From the NCBI GenBank assembly GCA_039819785.1, contig JBCBRH010000051.1:1-19115 (forward strand): DNA of 19,115 nucleotides, in the 5' to 3' direction. Source of the DNA: JBCBRD01 sp039819785. GTDB lineage: Bacteria > Pseudomonadota > Alphaproteobacteria > Rhizobiales > Hyphomicrobiaceae. A model generated the notes under the pieces. It saw only the letters and a list, made by a program, of their open reading frames with translations, was not told the origin of the DNA and did no database searches. This document shows positions 13,777 through 19,115 of this stretch, in pieces; the first letter of the stretch is position 1; the number at the start of each line of letters is the position of its first letter. A program made the position numbers and the translations under genes.

Positions 13777-15741
13777 TCAACGCGCCAGCACCTTAAATTC
13801 AATCCGGCGGTTCAGCGCGCGATTCGTGGCCGTGGTGTTTGGCACAACCGGCTTGCTCTCACCAAGACCGATCGCGTTCACGCGGGCCGATGGAACACCT
13901 GCATCTTTCAAGAACGCCGCAACCGCTGCCGCACGCTGCTCAGATAGCTTTTGGTTCAATACTTCCGAACCCGTCGCATCCGTGTGGCCCTCGACATTGA
14001 GAACAACACCGTCACAGCTCTTGGTAACTTCAGCCAGCTTCGACAGCGTCGTGTTGCTGCTGCCATCCAGTTTCGCACTTGCGGACTGGAACCGGATAAT
14101 GCCCTTGCCCGTGATTGCGTTGACCTGCTCCTGACAAGACGCAGCAGCCGCCGTTGAACCTCGAACCGCGCCGTAGACGTCAGGCGCCGCACCCGTGGCT
14201 TGAGCCGGCCCCTGCCGAGCCTGTTGGCTCCATTTGGCACGTTGCGCCAACACATGGTTCACGTCCGTGGTGGGCAAAGTCGCGTAAGTGTTTGCCGACA
14301 CTGGAGCAGAACCCCAGGAGGCACGCTTGGCCAACAAATCCTTTAAATTGGTCGTTGGCAGGCTGGCATAAACAGTTCCAGCTTTGTGCGATGGCGCCGT
14401 GCCCAAAGCAGCACGCTTCGACAACAAACGTCGCAGACGCAGGCGTGAGGCAAATTCAGACACGCGCGCCAGCTTCAACGGCGCCCGGGCTTCTGCAGCA
14501 TTGATGATCGGCGCCACCGTTTCGGCTCTTGCGACCACGGACACCTGCGGCTCTTCGAATTTCCAGACAGCACCCTTGGCCAATGGCACCAGCGCAATCC
14601 GCTCTCCATCACCCTTGCCCCAGTTGGCACGGGCCGTGAGTAATGTCTTTACGTCTGTCGTCGGCAACGTCGCGTAAGCCTCGCCAGACCGGATGTCAGT
14701 TGCGCCCGCAAGATTGGAACCGTCGGACCATTGGGCACGCGCGGTAAGAACATCATCAACGCTTGTCGTTGGCAACGTCGCAACCTTTGATGACGACGAC
14801 CCATGGAAAGACGACGCCCAGGCATCACGCTGCGAAAGATACTGTTCAAGCGCGCGGTCAATTTGCCGGGCGGGAACCTGGGCCAGTTTTCTGACCGGAG
14901 CGCTTGGATACGAATTGACGACAAGATCATAATCAACCCTTGGCGACGTATCGTTAGTTAGCATTTGCATCTGAAGTGGGACAACCACGCCAGCGGCCAG
15001 CGGCGCTTTCACCACTTTGCCGGGCTTCGTGCCCCAGCTTTCACGGACTGCCAGCAAAAGATCGAGGTTTGTCGGCAGGCTTGCAAGTGTCGTGGCCGTA
15101 ACTTCACCCGACAATGCAACAGGGTTTGACCACGGCGCAGAACCGAAAGCGGCACGCTGATCGAGATGCTTTTTCAACGCCGTCTTAAGCGTAAAATCAG
15201 AAGGCTGCTCGATATCCGTCGGAACAGCTTCAGAAGCAAGCAGCGACGCGTCATCTTCCGCTTTCGCGGTATCACGCGTCTGCAATCGGGCATATTCGGC
15301 CCGCTTCTCCAACAATTCCGTCAGTGCCTTATCGATCTGTTCCGGTGACGGATTGTGAAAACTTGAAACCTCCAAATCCGAGGCCTCTTGTTCACCGGGG
15401 AGACCAGGTGTGCCCAGAAGCCGGCGCAGGTCCAACAGTTGATCAAGCGACCAACCTTGTTGAACACCCGCGAATGCTTCTGAAACATCCACCAGACCGT
15501 TTTGATAATTCAAAGTGTCGAACACACCACCAAAGAATGGACCGGCATTCATCCGGAGAACGGCGGACATCGCTTTAGGTGTGCTTTCAAACCGCTCTGT
15601 CGGTTGAGAGCGGAACAGGCAGGCGTTGTCAGCAAGTGGGGCTTCGCAAATGTCAGCAATCGCAACGCGGTGCAATTCCTGGGACGTAGCGGGCATGCAG
15701 GTCGAAATCAGCAGCCCAATGGCAATGGAAGTACGCTTCAT
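13777..15741 (-). CDS. Secreted OmpA-domain protein with degenerate R-x-x-W-G repeats (654 aa)
   Basis: It starts with a signal peptide (MKRTSIAIGLLISTCMPATS) and ends with a peptidoglycan-binding OmpA domain (about 536-654). That domain contains NVEGHTDATGSEVLNQKLSEQRA and TNRALNRRIEF, plus two cysteines (C536, C576) conserved in its neighbour. After the signal comes IADIC-x(9)-CLF (28-43), also shared with the neighbour. Between are at least nine diverged copies of a short helical unit, best seen as A-T-L-P-T-T-D-V-x-x-L-L-x-x-R-A-x-W. Two copies of a P-L-A-x-G-x-V linker are also present. It probably anchors the outer membrane or a periplasmic structure to peptidoglycan; no beta-barrel domain is evident. 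GAGGAA (15756-15751) is nine bases before the ATG. It ends at a bidirectional terminator shared with rplS. Confidence 0.9.
   Translation of the reverse strand: MKRTSIAIGLLISTCMPATSQELHRVAIADICEAPLADNACLFRSQPTERFESTPKAMSAVLRMNAGPFFGGVFDTLNYQNGLVDVSEAFAGVQQGWSLDQLLDLRRLLGTPGLPGEQEASDLEVSSFHNPSPEQIDKALTELLEKRAEYARLQTRDTAKAEDDASLLASEAVPTDIEQPSDFTLKTALKKHLDQRAAFGSAPWSNPVALSGEVTATTLASLPTNLDLLLAVRESWGTKPGKVVKAPLAAGVVVPLQMQMLTNDTSPRVDYDLVVNSYPSAPVRKLAQVPARQIDRALEQYLSQRDAWASSFHGSSSSKVATLPTTSVDDVLTARAQWSDGSNLAGATDIRSGEAYATLPTTDVKTLLTARANWGKGDGERIALVPLAKGAVWKFEEPQVSVVARAETVAPIINAAEARAPLKLARVSEFASRLRLRRLLSKRAALGTAPSHKAGTVYASLPTTNLKDLLAKRASWGSAPVSANTYATLPTTDVNHVLAQRAKWSQQARQGPAQATGAAPDVYGAVRGSTAAAASCQEQVNAITGKGIIRFQSASAKLDGSSNTTLSKLAEVTKSCDGVVLNVEGHTDATGSEVLNQKLSEQRAAAVAAFLKDAGVPSARVNAIGLGESKPVVPNTTATNRALNRRIEFKVLAR
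14227..15333 (-). repeat. Degenerate helical repeat array in the 654-aa OmpA-domain protein
   Basis: At residues about 137-505 the pattern L-x-x-L-L-x-x-R-x-x-[WFY]-[GSA] recurs with variable spacing. Examples end in RAAFG (196-200), RESWG (233-237), RDAWA (305-309), RAQWS (335-339), RANWG (371-375), RAALG (443-447), RASWG (473-477) and RAKWS (501-505). Five copies are preceded by L-P-T-[TN]. The segment PIINAAEARAPLKL (411-424) matches the PIINPVEIAPVAKL linker of the neighbouring 916-aa protein. Confidence 0.8.
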
Positions 15742-15910
15742 AACTGGGGCTTCCTCTATCAGTTGGGAGACCAGTATCAGCGCATTTACCTTAAATATTC
15801 GTATTAAAGAGATGAATTGAATCAGAAAGCCGCAAGTAATAATCAGTCAATAAATAACAATAAGACGTTAAGCGCTGATTCAAAATCAATTCATACAAAA
15901 CCAATCAAAT
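15742..15910 (-). promoter_or_regulatory. AT-rich upstream region of the 654-aa OmpA gene with an inverted repeat
   Basis: This stretch is strikingly AT-rich compared with the rest of the window and lies directly upstream of the minus-strand gene starting at 15741. ATGAATTGAATCAG (15812-15825) is matched by its reverse complement at 15875-15894, where the second arm carries a six-base insertion (CTGATTCA-AAATCA-ATTCAT). Several T/A-rich hexamers could be -10 elements, but I cannot choose one. It probably holds the promoter and perhaps a regulator site. Confidence 0.4.
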
Positions 15911-15948
15911 AAACCTCCTTCGTGACTTTCTCCACAAAAGCGGGGCGG

Positions 15949-15992
15949 ATAAAAAAAGCCCCGAGCCTTGATATAGGCTCGGGGCGCTTTTT
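15949..15992 (-). terminator. Strong Rho-independent terminator after the 916-aa OmpA gene
   Basis: GCCCCGAGCC (15958-15967), loop TTGATATA and GGCTCGGGGC (15976-15985) form a perfect 10-base stem. On the minus strand CTTTTTTT follows, about 50 bases after the stop of the gene ending at 16039. The plus strand also has a T-run (TTTTTTT at 15988-15994), so it can work in both directions. It separates the two OmpA-domain genes into different transcripts. Confidence 0.92.
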
Positions 15993-16038
15993 TTACGTAT
16001 GTCGCCGTATCAGTCTCAAAAAACCGAGGCTTTTTGGA

Positions 16039-18789
16039 TCAGTTCACCGAGAACTCAATCCGGCGGTTCTTGGCACGGTTGGCACGGCTTGTGTTCGGGA
16101 CCAGCGGCTTTGCTTCACCATACCCGATAGCTTTCAGCCGACTTTCTGGAAGACCGGCCTGTTTCAAATACGCCGCAACAGCTTGCGCTCGCGATTCTGA
16201 CAACGCCTGATTCAGTGACGCCGATCCTGAGCTATCGGTATGCCCCTCAATCGAAATCGTCACTTCACCGCACGATTTGGCCACGCTCACCAACTGATCA
16301 AGAGTTGCCGTGCTCGAAGGGGTAAGGTCCGCCCGGTTGACGCGGAACGTAATCCCACCGGCCGACGCAACCTTCTCAAGTTCTTGTTCGCAGCCGACGA
16401 CACTGGTTGAGGCCGTCGTCCCCAGAGCCGCAACGCGCGTTTCTGTTTTGGGCTCAGGCTCCGCGTCACCACGCGACCACCCCTCACGCTCCTTGAGCAG
16501 GGCCGTCAATTCCTCGTTCAAAGACTTTGGCGATTGCTCGGTTAGTATGACATCCGGCCGCTCTTCAACCGGATTGATGATCGGCTCACCAACGCTCGAA
16601 GCAATGGCTGGGCTTCCGCCATCCATTGGCAGAGGCGTAACCGCGCCAGCAGCCAGTTTTGGCGCCGCAATCGGTTTAGCCTTTCCCATTCCCCAAGTTT
16701 CCCTCTGTGCAATCAGGGCACTCAGGCTCTCGACGGACAGGATCGGATAGGACTCGGAAGTATCTGCGGAAGACGCAGCTTCGGATGACGCCGCCCCATC
16801 ATCCGGTCCCGCACCCCACTGGCTGCGCTGCGCCAACAGGTCACCAAGACTTGACGTCGTCAGCTCGGCATACGCGGCCGGACCATCGGTTGCGGCAATC
16901 GATGGTCCTGGTGCAGATGGCTCCGTCCCCCAGGACTCCCGTTCTTTCAACAATGCCGTCAGGTTCTTATCAATCTCCGCCTGTGACTGCGAAGTAAGCT
17001 GCGCAACCGGAGCAATCTCAACCGGATTGACGATCACAGCAGCCGCGTTATCGGTCGGAACAACGATTGGTACGTCTTTGACCAGAGGTGAAACTGCCCC
17101 TGCCGCCAGAGGTGCCAGCACCTCTTTCGGCTCAGCACCTCCACCCCAGGTCGCACGTTGCGCCAGGAGATCATCTAGGTTGGCCGTTGAGAGATAGTCG
17201 TAAGCGTCTGGGATTTTGGACGGCTCCGTTCCCCAACTTTCGCGTTCCTTCAAAAGCGCCGCGAGTTTTTCGTCGACCTCTTGAGCCGGCTGCTTCGTTA
17301 GAACCGGCGCCGGTGTGATCTCTGTAGGGTTGATAATCGGTGGAGGACCATCCGCAACGACAACGCCACCGGACGTTTTCGGTAGCGGCGACACAGCACC
17401 CGCAGCAAGCGGTGCTTTCACCTCTTTCGCAGGCGGCCCAGCACCCCAGCTTTCACGCTGTTTGATGAGCGTATCGAGATCGGACGTCGCCAGTACCGCA
17501 TAGCCTTTTGAGGGCTCGGTGCCCCAGCCGTCCCGCTCCTTCAGCAGAGCAGTCAGGTTCTTGTCGATCTCCACCTGAGACTGTCGGGTGAGTTTCGGCA
17601 CAGGCGCAATTTCAACCGGATTGATAATCGGCTCACCAATCGCAGCCCCCGCATCGGCAACGGCAGCATCTTTCGGCAAGGGCGAGACGGCACCAGCGGC
17701 AAGCGGCGGTGCCTTCACCTCTTTTGCAGCAGGACCAGCACCCCAGCTTTCGCGCTGTTTGATAAGGGTATCAAGATCCGACGTCGCCAACTCCGCATAA
17801 CCCTTTGACGGCTCTGTGCCCCAGCTGTCCCGCTCTTTCAGCAGAGCGGCCAGGTTCTTGTCAGTCTCCGCCGGGGACTGCGGAGTGAGCTTCGCCACAG
17901 GGGCAATCTCAACCGGATTGATAATCGGCTCACCCACGTCACTACGGGCATCAGCTACCGTTGTATCCTTCGGCAACGGAGAAACAGCACCAGCGGCCAG
18001 TGGTGCCTTAACCTCTTTGGCTTCTGCCCCTTTACCCCATTCAGCGCGCTGCTCGAGCAGGGCTGAGAGGTCAGTCGTGGCCAAATTCGGATAAGCGCTT
18101 TGTGCGGTGATCTCACCGCCCCATGGCGCTGTGCCCCAGCTTTCGCGCTCTTTCAAAAGAGCGGCTAGATTCTTGTCGATGTCCGCCTGGGATTGCGGAG
18201 CAAGCTCTGCGACCGGCGCAATCTCAATCGGATTGATAATCGGCTCGGCAGGTGCATCACTCGTCGCGACCACGGTCGTATCTTTCGGCAATGGCGAAAC
18301 CGCACCGGCCGCGAGTGGGGCTGCGACAGGCTTCGGGTCGGCTCCAGTCCCCCACGCCTCCCGTTGCTTCATGAGCGCTTCCAGGCTTTCCGTTTCAAGA
18401 ACGGCATAGGATTCAGGAGTGGGATCAACTTCAGCTGCGCCACCGGCATCCGCGACGACGATCGATCCGTCACCAGCAGCCGCGCCACGTACTCCCGGCA
18501 AATCCTTATCCAGCCCTTTTAAGGCTTGCGTCTCAAGACACTGAGAAAGCAGCCTGTAGCTCTCGTCATATTCATCCCGAACTTCGCCAAGACAGTTCGC
18601 GCGGTAGCTTTCCGGCAAGACAGCCCAGCCTCCGGATACGGTATTGCGCGCGTTCCGCTCAAGCAGCAGACATTTACCCTCGAACCCTTCGCCTCTGCAG
18701 ATATCCGCTATGCTCCACTCCGGCATCTCAGCAGCATGCAGCGGGGTAACCAGACTACAGCACCCAGCGAGCACCAACAACAAACGCAT
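16039..18789 (-). CDS. Secreted OmpA-domain protein with six and a half composite repeats (916 aa)
   Basis: A signal peptide (MRLLLVLAGCCSLVTPLHA, cleavage about 19-20) is followed by a Cys-containing N-terminal region with SIADIC-x(8)-CLL (26-42) and two further cysteines (C66, C84). Residues about 128-772 are a tandem array of units of about 100 residues carrying 13 R-x-x-W-[GS] motifs. The C-terminal OmpA domain (about 800-916) binds peptidoglycan. It has SIEGHTDSSGSASLNQALSE, GYGEAKPLVPNTSRANRAKN and RRIEF, and C800 and C840 probably form a disulfide. The repeats are Ala/Pro/Glu-rich and may form an extended periplasmic spacer. GGGAGA (18801-18796) is six bases before ATG 18789. It is a paralogue of the next gene downstream and divergent from map. 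I recognise the OmpA domain but not the repeat. Confidence 0.9.
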   Translation of the reverse strand: MRLLLVLAGCCSLVTPLHAAEMPEWSIADICRGEGFEGKCLLLERNARNTVSGGWAVLPESYRANCLGEVRDEYDESYRLLSQCLETQALKGLDKDLPGVRGAAAGDGSIVVADAGGAAEVDPTPESYAVLETESLEALMKQREAWGTGADPKPVAAPLAAGAVSPLPKDTTVVATSDAPAEPIINPIEIAPVAELAPQSQADIDKNLAALLKERESWGTAPWGGEITAQSAYPNLATTDLSALLEQRAEWGKGAEAKEVKAPLAAGAVSPLPKDTTVADARSDVGEPIINPVEIAPVAKLTPQSPAETDKNLAALLKERDSWGTEPSKGYAELATSDLDTLIKQRESWGAGPAAKEVKAPPLAAGAVSPLPKDAAVADAGAAIGEPIINPVEIAPVPKLTRQSQVEIDKNLTALLKERDGWGTEPSKGYAVLATSDLDTLIKQRESWGAGPPAKEVKAPLAAGAVSPLPKTSGGVVVADGPPPIINPTEITPAPVLTKQPAQEVDEKLAALLKERESWGTEPSKIPDAYDYLSTANLDDLLAQRATWGGGAEPKEVLAPLAAGAVSPLVKDVPIVVPTDNAAAVIVNPVEIAPVAQLTSQSQAEIDKNLTALLKERESWGTEPSAPGPSIAATDGPAAYAELTTSSLGDLLAQRSQWGAGPDDGAASSEAASSADTSESYPILSVESLSALIAQRETWGMGKAKPIAAPKLAAGAVTPLPMDGGSPAIASSVGEPIINPVEERPDVILTEQSPKSLNEELTALLKEREGWSRGDAEPEPKTETRVAALGTTASTSVVGCEQELEKVASAGGITFRVNRADLTPSSTATLDQLVSVAKSCGEVTISIEGHTDSSGSASLNQALSESRAQAVAAYLKQAGLPESRLKAIGYGEAKPLVPNTSRANRAKNRRIEFSVN
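16474..18408 (-). repeat. Composite tandem repeat array in the 916-aa OmpA-domain protein
   Basis: Each full unit has four parts in order. Helix A is Y-x-x-L-x-T-x-x-L-x-x-L-[IL]-x-Q-R-x-x-W-G. A linker K-E-V-x-A-P-L-A-A-G-A-V-S-P-L-P-K follows. The third part is G-E-P-I-I-N-P-V-E-I-A-P-V. Helix B is I-D-K-N-L-x-A-L-L-K-E-R-x-x-W-G-T-E-P. Units cover residues 128-232, 233-330, 331-429, 430-529 and 530-639. A partial unit with helix A only is at 640-680, and a last unit at 681-772. The period is about 300 bases and is visible in the DNA. Units 3 and 4 are nearly identical. Confidence 0.92.
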
Positions 18790-18865
18790 AACTCATCTCC
18801 CATTGAGTAGACCGAGGACAGGTGTTCTTTCCACCAGTTCGCTTTTTCTTTAAGCTTCATCTGAA

Positions 18866-18894
18866 TTTATGAAAGACCAAGTGTTTTGGCGCAA
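18866..18894 (-). promoter_or_regulatory. Candidate promoter for the 916-aa OmpA gene
   Basis: On the minus strand TTGCGC (18894-18889) is separated by 17 bases from CATAAA (18871-18866), a fair match to a vegetative promoter with ideal spacing. It would give a leader of about 70 bases before ATG 18789. It lies in the divergent region shared with map. Confidence 0.35.
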
Positions 18895-18908
18895 GGCTAA
18901 AGGTTGAG

Positions 18909-19115
18909 ATGTCGAACCTGCAAGATCGCCGCGAACTCGCGGAACAAGCTGAAATAAAGCGTCATGACGAAGACGCGTTTGCGGGCATGCGCAAGGCAGG
19001 CCAGCTGGCCGCTTCCGCCCTTGATATGCTGACCGCGTATGTCGAGCCCGGCGTAACGACCGAGACGCTGGATGATCTGATCCTGGACTTTGCGATCGCG
19101 AACAACGCAGTCCCG
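18909..19115 (+). CDS. map: Methionine aminopeptidase, type I (partial, N-terminus only)
   Basis: Map removes the initiator methionine from nascent proteins with a dinuclear metal site. Only the first 69 codons are present, running off the right edge. The visible part reads EDAFAGMRKAGQLAASALDM followed by LTAYVEPGVTTETLDDLILDF, the typical N-terminal helix region of type I Map. The metal ligands (two Asp, His, two Glu) lie beyond the edge and cannot be checked. ATG 18909 has AAAGG (18899-18903) five bases upstream. It is divergent from the 916-aa OmpA-domain gene with 119 bases between the starts. Confidence 0.9.
   Translation, partial: MSNLQDRRELAEQAEIKRHDEDAFAGMRKAGQLAASALDMLTAYVEPGVTTETLDDLILDFAIANNAVP

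Noticed and set aside
17315..18409. Plus-strand open frames with repeated SFGxGETAPAASG-type sequence
   Set aside because: They are the antisense reading of the tandem repeats in the 916-aa protein, which explains their own repetition.
18760..18789. LAGC lipobox at residues 7-10 of the 916-aa protein
   Set aside because: The cysteine is at position 10, leaving too short a signal for a lipoprotein; a standard cleavage site after LHA fits better.

Overview
The window looks like a chromosomal segment of an alphaproteobacterium, order not determined. The evidence is the gene neighbourhood (hrcA divergent from rph-rdgB-hemW), the GC-rich codon use and the protein sequences. Most of it is housekeeping: protein folding and heat shock, nucleotide and tRNA/ribosome maintenance, and one alkylation-repair gene. 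It ends with two large outer-envelope genes.

Layout. Bases 1-2449 (minus strand) hold the run rph > rdgB > hemW, with hemW cut by the left edge. Divergent from it are hrcA (2732-3811) and grpE (3978-4826). A minus-strand alkB (4843-5583) lies between grpE and dnaK. dnaK (5787-7718) and dnaJ (8046-9218) follow, separated by a 327-base gap. Then come a membrane-targeted class I cytochrome c (9351-9962), an NADPH-dependent FMN reductase (10057-10647), pyrF (10800-11513), a DUF1330 protein (11602-11889), trmD (11923-12702) and rplS (12996-13685). A strong bidirectional terminator (13722-13747) separates this plus-strand series from two minus-strand genes for secreted, repeat-rich OmpA-domain proteins (13777-15741 and 16039-18789). 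The second is divergent from the start of map (18909 to the right edge).

Functional links. hrcA, grpE, dnaK and dnaJ together supply the complete Hsp70 machine (DnaK, its exchange factor, its J-protein) plus the HrcA repressor. trmD and rplS serve translation, and map trims nascent N-termini. rph, rdgB and hemW are the usual alphaproteobacterial trio.

Most noteworthy points: (1) two paralogous OmpA-domain proteins built from an R-x-x-W-G helical repeat. In the larger one a composite unit of about 100 residues recurs six times plus one partial copy; I do not recognise this repeat as a named family. (2) RdgB carries a C-terminal extension resembling a DUF7660-type domain. (3) Ribosomal protein L19 carries a C-terminal helix-hairpin-helix-like domain of the kind I associate with alphaproteobacterial L21. 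(4) Possible RNA or DNA control elements lie at dnaJ, rplS and the OmpA genes. All assignments were made by reading the sequence; no database search was run.
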